A stretch of DNA of 64,000 nt, taken from Seongchinamella sediminis (GTDB lineage: Bacteria; Pseudomonadota; Gammaproteobacteria; Pseudomonadales; Halieaceae). The notes under the pieces were generated by a model. The model was not told where the DNA came from. It was given only the letters and a program-made list of their open reading frames with translations, and ran no database searches. Position numbers and translations under genes: made by a program. Shown piece by piece: positions 51,555 through 60,301 of this stretch (position 1 is the first letter of the stretch; each line of letters opens with the position of its first letter). The stretch is taken from contig NZ_QRAN01000004.1 of the NCBI RefSeq assembly GCF_003457605.1, positions 1-64,000 of the forward strand, given 5' to 3'.

Positions 51555-52475
51555 ATGTCTATTCGCTATGACGGCAAAGTTGCCATTGTTACCGGCGCCG
51601 GCCAGGGCCTGGGGCGCAGTCACGCTGTTGAACTGGCCAAACGCGGTGCCAAAGTGGTGGTCAATGACCTCGGCGGCAGCGTCGACGGCTCCGGTGCCGG
51701 TTCCGAGGCAGCCCGGTCCGTGGTCGCCGAAATCGAGGCGCTGGGTGGCGAGGCTATCGCCAATGGCGCCAACGTTGCCCGCTACGATGAGGTGCAGGCC
51801 ATGGTCACACAGGCCATGGACAAGTGGGGCCGGGTGGACATCCTGGTCAACAACGCCGGCATCCTGCGCGACAAGAGCTTCGCCAAGGGTGAACTCGAGG
51901 ACTTCAGGCTGGTGCTTGACGTGCACCTGATGGGCACCGTCAACTGCACCAAGGCCTGCTGGGACATCATGCGCGACCAGGGCTATGGCCGTATTGTGGT
52001 CACCACCTCCTCCTCGGGCCTGTATGGCAACTTCGGCCAGACCAACTACGGCAGCGCCAAGATGGGAGTAATCGGCCTCATGAACACCCTGGTACAGGAG
52101 GGTGGCAAATACGATATCCGGGTCAATGCGCTGGCGCCCACCGCCGGAACCCGGATGACCGAGGGCCTGATTCCGGAAGAGGCCTTCGCCCTGCTGACTC
52201 CGGAAACCGTTACCCCCGCCGTACTGTACATGGTCAGCGAGGACGCACCCAACAAGACCATCGTCTGCGCCGGCGCCGGCGCCTACGCCGTGGCCAGGAT
52301 CGTCGAAACCGACGGGGTATGGCTGAAACCGGAGGAGCAGACGCCAGAGGGGATCGCCGCCCACTGGGATGAGATCAGCTCGCCCGAGGGAGAGCGCCAG
52401 CCGGAAGCCGGTTTTGAGCAAACGGTTAAATTCACCGGCAAAGCCATGCAAGGTCTCGGCCTGGTGGACAAATAG
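51555..52475 (+). CDS. SDR (3R)-hydroxyacyl-CoA dehydrogenase-like (MFE-2 type)
   Basis: This 306-residue short-chain dehydrogenase has the NAD fold VAIVTGAGQGLGRSHAVELA, VNDLGGSVDGSG, VNNAGILRDKSF and the catalytic Ser and Tyr-x3-Lys in TSSSGLYGNFGQTNYGSAK. These patterns match the dehydrogenase domain of peroxisomal multifunctional enzyme 2, which oxidises (3R)-hydroxyacyl-CoA. With the MaoC hydratase it would reproduce that enzyme as two chains. Substrate chain type is not known. Confidence 0.9.
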   Translation: MSIRYDGKVAIVTGAGQGLGRSHAVELAKRGAKVVVNDLGGSVDGSGAGSEAARSVVAEIEALGGEAIANGANVARYDEVQAMVTQAMDKWGRVDILVNNAGILRDKSFAKGELEDFRLVLDVHLMGTVNCTKACWDIMRDQGYGRIVVTTSSSGLYGNFGQTNYGSAKMGVIGLMNTLVQEGGKYDIRVNALAPTAGTRMTEGLIPEEAFALLTPETVTPAVLYMVSEDAPNKTIVCAGAGAYAVARIVETDGVWLKPEEQTPEGIAAHWDEISSPEGERQPEAGFEQTVKFTGKAMQGLGLVDK

Positions 52476-52485
52476 GAGCAAGAGA

Positions 52486-53466
52486 ATGAAAGCAGTAGTT
52501 TGTAAGGAACACGGCCTGCCGGAAAAACTGGAACTGGTCACCGACTGGCCGCAGCCGGAAATGGGTGAGCACGATGTGCTGATCGATGTGCATGCGGCGG
52601 GGCTGAATTTCCCGGATGTGTTGATGATCCAGGGCAAGTACCAGACCCAGCCCGACATGCCGTTTATTCCCGGCGGTGAGTCCGCTGGCGTCGTCAGTGC
52701 AGTGGGCAGCGAGGTCAGCCGCTTCAAGCCCGGCGACAAGGTGGTGGCCATGGGAGGCGCAGGCGCCTTCAGTGAGCAGGTGGTTGCCAACGAGTTCGGG
52801 GTTTTTCCCATGCCCGAGGGGCTGAGCTTTGAGCAGGCTGCCGGGGTGAGCATTACCTATTTCACCTCCTACTATGCGCTCAAGCAGCGGGCCAATATCC
52901 AGCCCGGCGAGACATTGCTGGTACTGGGCGCCGCCGGCGGCGTGGGTGCCACGGCGGTGGAACTGGGCAAGCTGATGGGAGCAACAGTTATCGCGGCGGC
53001 CAGTTCCGCTGAAAAGCTGGAACTGTGCAAGCAACTGGGCGCCGACGAGTTGATCAACTATTCCGAGGAGTCGCTCAAGGACCGTGTGAAGGAACTGACC
53101 GGCGGCAAGGGCGTGGATGTGGTTTACGATCCCGTGGGCGGCGATTACGCCGAGCCGGCGGTGCGCAGTATGGCCTGGAAAGGTCGCTACCTGGTGATCG
53201 GTTTTGCCAGCGGGCCGATACCGGCGATTCCGCTAAACCTCACCCTGCTCAAGGGCTGCTCCCTGGTGGGTGTATTCTGGGGTCGCTTTGCCGGCGAGGA
53301 ACCGGAGCAAAACCTGAAGAATATTCACGCGCTGTGGGAGCTGTTCTCCGCCGGCAAACTCAACCCGGTGGTGACCGACGTGTTCCCCATCGAACAGTAC
53401 GAGGATGCCTTCAACTGTCTCATTGAGCGCAGGGCCAGGGGCAAGGTGATACTCACCATGCGCTGA
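52486..53466 (+). CDS. NADPH:quinone oxidoreductase-like MDR protein
   Basis: This 326-residue zinc-free medium-chain dehydrogenase has AAGLNFPDVLMIQGKYQ, the nucleotide fold LLVLGAAGGVGATAVELGKL and YDPVGGDYAEPAVRS. Such proteins reduce quinones or 2-enoyl compounds with NADPH. GGAGCAAGAG precedes the ATG at 52486, ten bases after the SDR gene, so it is the third gene of the operon. Within it, reduction of an unsaturated acyl-CoA is possible. Confidence 0.89.
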   Translation: MKAVVCKEHGLPEKLELVTDWPQPEMGEHDVLIDVHAAGLNFPDVLMIQGKYQTQPDMPFIPGGESAGVVSAVGSEVSRFKPGDKVVAMGGAGAFSEQVVANEFGVFPMPEGLSFEQAAGVSITYFTSYYALKQRANIQPGETLLVLGAAGGVGATAVELGKLMGATVIAAASSAEKLELCKQLGADELINYSEESLKDRVKELTGGKGVDVVYDPVGGDYAEPAVRSMAWKGRYLVIGFASGPIPAIPLNLTLLKGCSLVGVFWGRFAGEEPEQNLKNIHALWELFSAGKLNPVVTDVFPIEQYEDAFNCLIERRARGKVILTMR

Positions 53467-53496
53467 CTGTGTTCCGGCCAGCGCGGTGCGTCCGTA

Positions 53497-54027
53497 CTAT
53501 GGGTACTGCCTGAGGATCAGGCTGTCACCGCGCTGGCTGAATTCAATGTGTTTGAGGAAGGACATGCCCAGCAGGATTTCGTCCATGGCCAGGCCGGGCG
53601 CGATGCCGGCCTGGACATTGCGCAATTCGATGTCGCCGACCGCCACGCTGTCCAGGGTCGCCGCGTAACTGGTTGAAACACCGTTGGCGGTCTGGGTGCG
53701 GTAGGGCCGGCCACGGGGAATTTGCAGCCGCCGGGCCACCGCTTCGGGAATGGCGACCCCGGTGGCGCCGGTATCCAGCATGAAGGTTACCGGTTTGCCG
53801 TTGATGCTTCCCGTGGTCACGTAGTGACCGAAGCGGTTGCGCTGCAGCACCACCTCGCGAATGCCTTCCGTCGAATAGCGGGTTTCCAGTTGCTGGTTGG
53901 GATTGAACTGTCTTTCCAGGACATCGCCGAAGAACAGCACGCCGAGCCCCAGCAGCACCACCCAGGCCATGATCATCATGCCCAGGCCCATGCGTTTCTG
54001 TTCCCTGATTGGGTCCGGCGAGGTCAC
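53497..54027 (-). CDS. Membrane-anchored retropepsin-like aspartic protease
   Basis: This 176-residue protein has one membrane segment (about 14-33) and a periplasmic retropepsin-like domain with the catalytic FMLDTGATGVAI near 83-94 and the flap-side ILLGMSFLKHI. The pattern is that of the TIGR02281 clan AA protease family, whose targets are unknown. It is convergent with the quinone oxidoreductase gene and downstream of yghU on the same strand. Confidence 0.88.
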   Translation of the reverse strand: MTSPDPIREQKRMGLGMMIMAWVVLLGLGVLFFGDVLERQFNPNQQLETRYSTEGIREVVLQRNRFGHYVTTGSINGKPVTFMLDTGATGVAIPEAVARRLQIPRGRPYRTQTANGVSTSYAATLDSVAVGDIELRNVQAGIAPGLAMDEILLGMSFLKHIEFSQRGDSLILRQYP

Positions 54028-54042
54028 GGTACAGCCCCAGGC

Positions 54043-54888
54043 TCAGTCCAGGTCGCTGGCGGAGTGACGCTCGGGTACCCGCAGTTCCTCGGGGCCCCAG
54101 ACACGATTCACCCGTTCACCGCGCTGCACCGCGGGGCGGGCGGCGATTTTCCCGGCCCAGGCCTTGACCTGGGTGTAGCCGTCCACCTGCAAAAACTCCT
54201 GGGCGTCGTAAATCTCCCCGGTAACCAGTACCCCGTACCAGGGGTACACGGCCATGTCGGCGATACTGTAGTCCTCACCGGCGAGATAGGGAGCCTGCGC
54301 CAGGCGCTGGTCGAGCACGTCGAGCTGGCGTTTTACCTCCATGGCGTAACGGTTGATGGGGTACTCGTATTTTTCCGGCGCATAGGCGTAGAAGTGTCCG
54401 AAGCCGCCACCCAGGAAGGGCGCGCTACCCATTTGCCAGAACAGCCAGGACAGGCACTCGGCGCGTGCCGGCTGTGCCGCCGGCAGGAAGGCGTCAAATT
54501 TTTCCGCCAGGTACATCAGGATGGCGCCGGACTCAAAGACCCGCGTAGGTGACTCAGTGCTGTGGTCCACCAGGGCGGGAATCTTGGAGTTGGGGTTGGC
54601 GGCGACAAAGCCGCTGCCAAACTGGTCACCTTCGCTGATGTTGATCAGCCAGGCATCGTATTCCGCCGCTGTTTTGCCCAGCGCGAGCACTTCTTCCAGC
54701 ATGATCGTGACCTTGACCCCGTTGGGCGTGGCCAGCGAATAAAGCTGCAGGGGCTGTTCGCCCACGGGTAAGTCCTTGTCGTGGGTGGCGCCGGCGACCG
54801 GCCGATTGATGTTGGCGAAGCGGCCGCCGCTCTCGCTGTCCCAGGTCCACACGGGTGGTGGGGTGTAGCCGGTTTCGTTGTTGCTCAT
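54043..54888 (-). CDS. yghU: Glutathione S-transferase-like disulfide reductase YghU
   Basis: This 281-residue protein matches Escherichia coli YghU along its length: VWTWDSESGGRFANINRP, LQLYSLATPNGVKVTIMLEE, VAANPNSKIPALVDH and FLGGGFGHFYAYAPEKYEY. YghU has disulfide-bond reductase activity and binds two glutathiones. The gene overlaps the upstream crotonase gene by four bases. Confidence 0.95.
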   Translation of the reverse strand: MSNNETGYTPPPVWTWDSESGGRFANINRPVAGATHDKDLPVGEQPLQLYSLATPNGVKVTIMLEEVLALGKTAAEYDAWLINISEGDQFGSGFVAANPNSKIPALVDHSTESPTRVFESGAILMYLAEKFDAFLPAAQPARAECLSWLFWQMGSAPFLGGGFGHFYAYAPEKYEYPINRYAMEVKRQLDVLDQRLAQAPYLAGEDYSIADMAVYPWYGVLVTGEIYDAQEFLQVDGYTQVKAWAGKIAARPAVQRGERVNRVWGPEELRVPERHSASDLD

Positions 54889-55709
54889 AAGTTGTCCAGG
54901 TCCTCAAAGGTTGCAATGTGCCGCGGTGTATAGTTGCCGGAGCGGCCCTCCATACCCGCCATTACCGACTCCAGCTGGTTGGGCTTGCCCATGGTGCGGT
55001 CCTGCAGTCTTTCCTCCAGCCGCAGGCCCGCAAGATGGTCACCGTGCCAGCTGTTGTCCAGCAAGTACTTGCCGTGGGTGATTGCATCCGGGTTGCGGCC
55101 GGCAATGCCCGCTGCCATGTCCAGTGCGGCGGCAAGCGGATCGTCAGCGAGCCGGGTGACGAGGCCGAGGTCGGCGGCCTCGCTTCCCTCTACGACCCTG
55201 CCGGTGAAAGTGAGTTCCTTGGCCACATCCAGTCGCACCAGGTCGCGCAGGGTCTGGGAGGCGCTCATGTCAGGAACAAGCCCCCATTTTATTTCCATCA
55301 GCGAGACTCGGGTGTCGGGATGGGCGATGCGGATATCGGCGCCCAGGGCAATCTGGAGCCCGCCGCCATAGGCGACCCCGTGCAGGGCGCAGATGACCGG
55401 CACCGGTACGGACTTCCAGGCGTAGGCGGGCAACTGGTAAAAGTTGGGCCAGAATCCACCCCTGCCGGCACCAAAAAAATCGTCATTCGGGTCACTGTTG
55501 GCGAAATTCTCCAGGTCCAGGCCGGCGCAGAACGCCCGCCCTTCGCCCGACAGCACCGCGGCGCGCACATTCCGGTCGCCGGCGACCTCCCGGCCGGCGG
55601 CAGTGATGGCCTCGAACATGGCCATGCTGAGCGCATTCATTTTTTCCGGCCGATTGAGCCGGACGTGGGCGACGTGGTCCTGGATATCGATGGTGACCAG
55701 ATCAGACAT
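54885..55709 (-). CDS. Crotonase-family enoyl-CoA hydratase/isomerase
   Basis: This 274-residue crotonase shows GEGRAFCAGLDLENFAN (near 56) and ALHGVAYGGGLQIALGADIR (oxyanion hole, near 109), followed by EIKWGLVPDMSASQTL. The first glutamate of typical hydratases is not obvious: position 137-140 reads SLMEIKWG, closer to isomerases or related enzymes. The reaction is therefore not fixed. It is upstream of yghU and overlaps it. Confidence 0.9.
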   Translation of the reverse strand: MSDLVTIDIQDHVAHVRLNRPEKMNALSMAMFEAITAAGREVAGDRNVRAAVLSGEGRAFCAGLDLENFANSDPNDDFFGAGRGGFWPNFYQLPAYAWKSVPVPVICALHGVAYGGGLQIALGADIRIAHPDTRVSLMEIKWGLVPDMSASQTLRDLVRLDVAKELTFTGRVVEGSEAADLGLVTRLADDPLAAALDMAAGIAGRNPDAITHGKYLLDNSWHGDHLAGLRLEERLQDRTMGKPNQLESVMAGMEGRSGNYTPRHIATFEDLDNL

Positions 55710-55778
55710 TGCGATTCTCCGCTGCGGTTGTCAGAAAAGAGACTGAGTATACAGATTCGGTCGGGATGTGTTCAGCGC

Positions 55779-56034
55779 TTACCGGTTAAACCTGTCCGCC
55801 AGGAAATTAACGAACAGGCGCACCTTGGCCGAGAGGTGACGATTGTGGGGATACACCGCCCAGACGCCGCTGTCGGTGGGCCGGTAAGCCTCCAGCACCG
55901 GCACCAGCGTGCCCTGCTGGATGTCGTGCCCGAGATAGAAACCGGGCAGCTGTACCAGTCCCAGCCCGGGTGAAACTGCCCAGGCGGACGACCCGCTCAA
56001 AGGCTTCTATACTCTCCCAACGATGTGTTGCCAT
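55779..56034 (-). pseudogene. LysR-family regulator, internally deleted
   Basis: From the ATG at 56034 the frame reads MATHRWESIEAFERVVRLGS, a typical LysR start. After about 22 residues it jumps to the C-terminal end of a LysR effector domain (GLGLVQLPGFYLGHDIQQG to RLFVNFLADRF), which lies in another frame and ends at 55779. Most of the helix-turn-helix and about 200 residues of effector domain are gone. The gene is dead, probably through one internal deletion near 55970. Confidence 0.87.
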
Positions 56035-56049
56035 GATTGGCCCCTTGAT

Positions 56050-56067
56050 TGTTGCTGTGGTGCAACA
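56050..56067. other. Inverted repeat upstream of the LysR remnant
   Basis: TGTTGC (56050-56055) and GCAACA (56062-56067) flank TGTGGT. Its place, just before the start of the LysR remnant and upstream of frmA, suits a former operator. Confidence 0.35.
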
Positions 56068-56135
56068 GTGACTTGCAGAATAGGGTGTTTATCTTGCATA
56101 TGGTAGCTAATTACACTGAGGAATCTCTGGTTAAT

Positions 56136-56161
56136 GTCATTCTGACGGAAGCCAGAATCCC
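56136..56161. repeat. Degenerate palindromic repeat before frmA
   Basis: GTCATTCTGACGGAAGCCAG then AATCCC is a decayed member of the TCATTCC..GGAAT repeat family, with an ATTCTG/CAGAAT stem. Confidence 0.55.
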
Positions 56162-56194
56162 TAGTTGGAAATGATCACAATTGCCCTGAGTTTA

Positions 56195-56211
56195 TTTGCA
56201 ACAGCTGCAAA
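56195..56211 (+). promoter_or_regulatory. Palindrome directly before the frmA ribosome site
   Basis: TTTGCA (56195-56200) and TGCAAA (56206-56211) flank ACAGC, a few bases before GAGAGGAG. Its place could suit a repressor of frmA translation or transcription; no known factor is matched. Confidence 0.35.
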
Positions 56212-56228
56212 ACCGAGAGGAGAGCCCG

Positions 56229-57335
56229 ATGAAAACACGTGCCGCGGTGGCCTTTGAGGCCGGCAAACCACTGGAAATATGCGATGTCGACCTGGAGGGA
56301 CCCCGCGCGGGTGAGGTCCTGGTGGAGATCAAGGCAACCGGTGTCTGCCACACCGATGCCTTTACCCTGTCCGGCGACGACCCGGAGGGTGCCTTTCCCG
56401 CCATCCTCGGTCACGAGGGGGCTGGTGTGGTGGTGGATGTGGGCCCCGGGGTCAGTTCCCTGAAACCGGGCGACCACGTTATTCCCCTGTACACCCCCGA
56501 GTGCCGCCAATGTGATTTCTGCCTGCACCCGAAAACCAACCTGTGCCAATCCATTCGTGAAACCCAGGGGCGCGGGGTGATGCCGGACGGCAGCAGCCGC
56601 TTTTCCCTGGACGGCAAACCCATCCTGCACTACATGGGCTGTTCCACTTTCGCCAATCACACGGTACTGCCGGAAATTGCCCTGGCCAGGGTGCGGGAGG
56701 ACGCTCCCTTCGACAAAATCTGCTACATCGGTTGCGGCGTGACCACTGGCATTGGCGCCGTCGCCTTCACCATGAAGGTCGAGCCAGGCTCGACAGTCGC
56801 GGTGTGGGGGCTGGGCGGTATCGGCCTGAACGTGATCCAGGGCGCGAAGATGGTTGGCGCCTCGCGGATCATCGGCGTTGACCTGAATCCTGACAAGGTG
56901 GCCCTGGCCAGGAAGTTCGGCATGACCGACTTCGTCAACCCGAAAGACGTGGATGATGTGGTAGGGCACCTGGTGGAGATGACCGGCGGCGGCCTGGACT
57001 ACACCTTCGAGTGTATCGGCAACGTCAACACCATGCGCCAGGCGCTGGAGGCCTGTCACAAGGGCTGGGGCGAGAGCTGCATTGTCGGTGTGGCCGGCGC
57101 CGGCCAGGAAATTTCCACCCGACCCTTCCAACTGGTGACCGGTCGCAGCTGGAAAGGCACCGCTTTCGGCGGCGCCCGCGGCCGCACCGATGTGCCCCGA
57201 ATCGTCGACTGGTACATGGACGGGCGGATCAATATCGACGACCTCATTACCCACACCATGCCGCTGGAGGATATCAACAAGGCGTTTGACCTGATGCACT
57301 CGGGCGAGAGCATTCGCTCTGTGGTCCTGTACTGA
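56229..57335 (+). CDS. frmA: S-(hydroxymethyl)glutathione dehydrogenase (class III alcohol dehydrogenase)
   Basis: FrmA oxidises the glutathione adduct of formaldehyde to S-formylglutathione with NAD. The 368 residues have the catalytic zinc ligands Cys40 (TGVCHTDAF) and the His in GHEGAGVV, the structural zinc cysteines [15 protein letters not shown], and the NAD fold [14 protein letters not shown]. The ATG at 56229 follows GAGAGGAG; the longer reading is not family-like. fghA follows ten bases later. Confidence 0.97.
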   Translation: MKTRAAVAFEAGKPLEICDVDLEGPRAGEVLVEIKATGVCHTDAFTLSGDDPEGAFPAILGHEGAGVVVDVGPGVSSLKPGDHVIPLYTPECRQCDFCLHPKTNLCQSIRETQGRGVMPDGSSRFSLDGKPILHYMGCSTFANHTVLPEIALARVREDAPFDKICYIGCGVTTGIGAVAFTMKVEPGSTVAVWGLGGIGLNVIQGAKMVGASRIIGVDLNPDKVALARKFGMTDFVNPKDVDDVVGHLVEMTGGGLDYTFECIGNVNTMRQALEACHKGWGESCIVGVAGAGQEISTRPFQLVTGRSWKGTAFGGARGRTDVPRIVDWYMDGRINIDDLITHTMPLEDINKAFDLMHSGESIRSVVLY

Positions 57336-57345
57336 GGCAGAACTG

Positions 57346-58179
57346 ATGGAAATAATCGCTGAAAACCGCTGTTTTGATGGCCGCCAGCTGCGCTACCGGC
57401 ACCGGTCCACCGCGCTCAGCTGTGACATGAACTTCTCCGTTTACCTGCCGCCGCAGGCCGAGCGGGGGCGGGTGCCGGTGCTCTACTGGCTGTCGGGGCT
57501 GACCTGTACCGATGAAAACTTCGTTACCAAGGCCGGCGCCCAGCGTTACGCCGCCGAGTTCGGCCTGGCGGTGGTGGCGCCGGATACCAGTCCCCGGGGG
57601 GAGGGTGTACCCGATGACCCGGAGGGCGCCTGGGATTTTGGTCTCGGTGCCGGCTTTTACCTCAACGCCACCGAGGAACCCTGGGCAAGGCACTATCGCA
57701 TGTATGACTACGTGGTCAGCGAATTGCCGGCACTGCTGGCGGACGCCTGTCCGCTTGATGCAACGCGCACGGCGATATCCGGCCATTCCATGGGTGGTCA
57801 CGGCGCTCTCACCATCGCCCTGAAAAACCCGGGGCGATTCCGGTCGGTGTCGGCGTTTGCGCCGATCAGCTCGCCGTCAGCCTGTCCCTGGGGCCAGAAG
57901 GCACTGGCTAATTACCTCGGTGACAATCGGGACGCCTGGGCCGTCCACGACAGCTGTGCGCTGCTGCGCAGGGCCGAAGAAAAACTGCCGGCGCTGGTGG
58001 ACCAGGGCGATGCCGACAATTTCCTGGCGGAACAGTTGCAGCCGGAACTGCTGCAGCAGGCGGCCAGTGAGAATGATTATCCGCTGGAGCTGAGAATGCA
58101 GCCGGGCTACGACCACAGCTATTTTTTTATCGCCAGTTTTATCGGTGACCATATCGCCTTCCACGCGGCGCACCTGTGA
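57346..58179 (+). CDS. fghA: S-formylglutathione hydrolase
   Basis: FghA cleaves S-formylglutathione to formate and glutathione, completing formaldehyde oxidation. The 277-residue esterase-D-type hydrolase has the nucleophile Ser148 in [28 protein letters not shown], an Asp in DQGDADNFL and the His in GYDHSYFFI. It is in one operon with frmA, and a terminator-like hairpin follows. Confidence 0.96.
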   Translation: MEIIAENRCFDGRQLRYRHRSTALSCDMNFSVYLPPQAERGRVPVLYWLSGLTCTDENFVTKAGAQRYAAEFGLAVVAPDTSPRGEGVPDDPEGAWDFGLGAGFYLNATEEPWARHYRMYDYVVSELPALLADACPLDATRTAISGHSMGGHGALTIALKNPGRFRSVSAFAPISSPSACPWGQKALANYLGDNRDAWAVHDSCALLRRAEEKLPALVDQGDADNFLAEQLQPELLQQAASENDYPLELRMQPGYDHSYFFIASFIGDHIAFHAAHL

Positions 58180-58185
58180 GCGGGC

Positions 58186-58211
58186 GGGGCGCCTGACGGC
58201 GCCCCGGTTTT
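58186..58211 (+). terminator. Terminator-like hairpin between fghA and fdsG
   Basis: GGGGCGCC (58186-58193) and GGCGCCCC (58198-58205) form an 8-bp GC stem with a TGAC loop, followed by GGTTTT. It starts seven bases after the fghA stop and may separate the frmA-fghA and formate dehydrogenase units. Confidence 0.7.
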
Positions 58212-58287
58212 GGGCCATACTGCTAGGGTCCGGCACAATCAGTGTGAGCGGCCCCCAGAATTCTACAGGCGCTTAAGCGAGGCATCA

Positions 58288-58761
58288 TTGGAAACCGAAA
58301 GACTGCTGGCCCAATTGCTGTGCCAGTACCAGGACACCCCCGGGGGCCTGCTGCCCCTGCTGCAGGACATCCAGGAAGACCTGGGCTACATTCCCCCTGA
58401 ATCAATCCCCGCCATTGCCGAGGTCATGAACCTGTCGGCGGCGGAGGTGCACGGGGTGATCAGCTTTTATCACGATTTCCGCACCCGGCCCGGTGCCCGG
58501 CACTTGCTGCAGGTCTGCGCCGCCGAATCCTGCCAGGCCAGCGGCGGACGGGAACTGGAACAGGTGGCCAGGGACACCCTGGGCGTGGACTTCGGAGAGA
58601 AAAGCGCAGACGGGGCCATAGAGCTGGGCAGGGTTTACTGTCTTGGCAACTGCGCCTGCTCGCCCTCGGTACGCATAGACAACGAGACCTACGCGCGGCT
58701 GGATGGCGAGGGCCTGAAGGCTCTCATCGCCGGGCTGCGCCCGGGGGAGGGCAGCGCATGA
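58288..58761 (+). CDS. fdsG: NAD-dependent formate dehydrogenase, gamma subunit
   Basis: FdsG is the small NuoE-like subunit that carries one [2Fe-2S] cluster beside the flavin subunit. Cluster ligands are in VCAAESCQASGG and YCLGNCACSPSV. LLPLLQDIQEDLGYIPPESI and SFYHDFRTRP are family landmarks. The TTG at 58288 after GCGAGG gives 157 residues; the frame is open to 58210 but the extra residues are not family-like. It overlaps fdsB by four bases. Confidence 0.92.
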   Translation: METERLLAQLLCQYQDTPGGLLPLLQDIQEDLGYIPPESIPAIAEVMNLSAAEVHGVISFYHDFRTRPGARHLLQVCAAESCQASGGRELEQVARDTLGVDFGEKSADGAIELGRVYCLGNCACSPSVRIDNETYARLDGEGLKALIAGLRPGEGSA

Positions 58762-60287
58762 GTGTGCGCTACTTTGTGCCTCGCGATACCACGGCGCTGG
58801 CGGTCGGCGCCGAGGCCGTTGCGGCGGCGGTAGCCAGCGCAATTGCCGCCGTCGGGAATGACGCCACCCTGGTCAGGAATGGTTCCCGCGGGGCCTTCTG
58901 GCTGGAGCCATTGCTGGAGATTGAGGAGGGCGGCGAGCGCGTCGGCTTTGGCCCGGTGGTCGCCGCCGAGGTGCCGGCGCTACTGGCACTGGCGCCGGCG
59001 GACCGGCCCCGGCACCCGCGTTACCTGGGTAAACCCGAGGAGCACCCCTGGTTCGCGGGCCAGCAGCGGCTGACCTTTGCCCGCGCCGGGGTGGAGGACC
59101 CCCTGTGCCTGGAATCATACCTTGCCCGTCACGGTTTCGACGGCCTGGAACACGCCTTGCATCTGCCCCCGGAGGACATTGTCGACGAGATCACCCGCTC
59201 CGGCCTGCGCGGCCGCGGCGGCGCCGCTTTCCCGGCCGGGATCAAGTGGCGGACGGTGCTCGATGCCCCGGGCAGCGAAAAGTTTATCGCCTGCAACGCC
59301 GACGAGGGTGACTCCGGCACTTTTGCCGACCGCCTGCTGATGGAGAGCGATCCCTACCAGCTCATCGAGGGCATGGTTATCGCCGGCCTCGCGGTGGGCG
59401 CCCGCCAGGGTTACATCTATCTGCGCTCGGAGTACCCCCACACCTGGGAGGTCCTGCACCGGGCCATCGCCAAGGCCGAGGCGGCGGGCTATCTCGGCAC
59501 CGATATCTGCTCCTCGGGCAGGGACTTCAGGCTGGAACTGCGCCAGGGCGCGGGGGCCTATATCTGCGGCGAGGAAACCGCCATGCTGGAGAGCCTGGAA
59601 GGGCGCCGCGGCGTGGTGCGGTCGAAACCGCCGCTGCCGGCGCTGCAGGGTTTGTTCGGCAAGCCGACGGTGGTCAACAACGTACTCACCCTGGCCGCGG
59701 CAGCGACTATCATGGCCGATGGTGCCGAGGCCTACGCCGCGTTTGGCCGGGATAAGTCGCGGGGCACGCTGACCCTGCAACTGGCGGGCAATGTCCGCCA
59801 GGGCGGGCTGATCGAGATTCCCTACGGCGTCACCCTGCGGGAGGTGCTGGCCACCTACGCCGGCGGCACCCGTTCCGGCAGGCCGATGCGGGCCATCCAG
59901 GTGGGCGGGCCGCTGGGGGCCTACCTGCACGAATCGCAATGGGATACCCCGCTGGACTACGAGGCCTTCGCCGCCGCCGGCGGCATGCTCGGCCACGGTG
60001 GTGTGGTGGTGTTCGATGACACTGTGGACATGGCGCAGCAGGCGCGATTCGCCCTGGCCTTTTGCGCCGTAGAGTCCTGTGGCAAGTGCACACCCTGCCG
60101 GCTGGGCTCGGTGCGCGGTACCGAGGTGATGGACAGGATTATCGCCAGGGAAGCCAGCGCGGAGAACATCGAGCTGCTGGCGGATTTATGTGACACCATG
60201 GAGCAGGGTTCCCTGTGTGCCATGGGCGGTTTGACGCCGCAGCCGGTGCGCAGTGCCCTGAAATATTTTCCGGAGGACTTTGCCTGA
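58758..60287 (+). CDS. fdsB: NAD-dependent formate dehydrogenase, beta subunit
   Basis: FdsB is the NuoF-like subunit holding FMN, the NAD site and a [4Fe-4S] cluster. In 509 residues it has SGLRGRGGAAFPAGIKW (about 147-163), NADEGDSGTFADR, GAYICGEETAMLESLEG and the cluster ligands ESCGKCTPCRLG (about 437) plus a Cys in GSLCAMGG. The N-terminal 100 residues form a thioredoxin-like part. It ends 14 bases before fdsA. Confidence 0.96.
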   Translation: MSVRYFVPRDTTALAVGAEAVAAAVASAIAAVGNDATLVRNGSRGAFWLEPLLEIEEGGERVGFGPVVAAEVPALLALAPADRPRHPRYLGKPEEHPWFAGQQRLTFARAGVEDPLCLESYLARHGFDGLEHALHLPPEDIVDEITRSGLRGRGGAAFPAGIKWRTVLDAPGSEKFIACNADEGDSGTFADRLLMESDPYQLIEGMVIAGLAVGARQGYIYLRSEYPHTWEVLHRAIAKAEAAGYLGTDICSSGRDFRLELRQGAGAYICGEETAMLESLEGRRGVVRSKPPLPALQGLFGKPTVVNNVLTLAAAATIMADGAEAYAAFGRDKSRGTLTLQLAGNVRQGGLIEIPYGVTLREVLATYAGGTRSGRPMRAIQVGGPLGAYLHESQWDTPLDYEAFAAAGGMLGHGGVVVFDDTVDMAQQARFALAFCAVESCGKCTPCRLGSVRGTEVMDRIIAREASAENIELLADLCDTMEQGSLCAMGGLTPQPVRSALKYFPEDFA

Positions 60288-60301
60288 GGCAGGGGAGCGA
60301 T

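Noticed and set aside
58210-58287. Longer FdsG start at TTG 58210
   Set aside because: The added residues are not family-like and overlap the terminator-like hairpin; TTG 58288 has a ribosome site.
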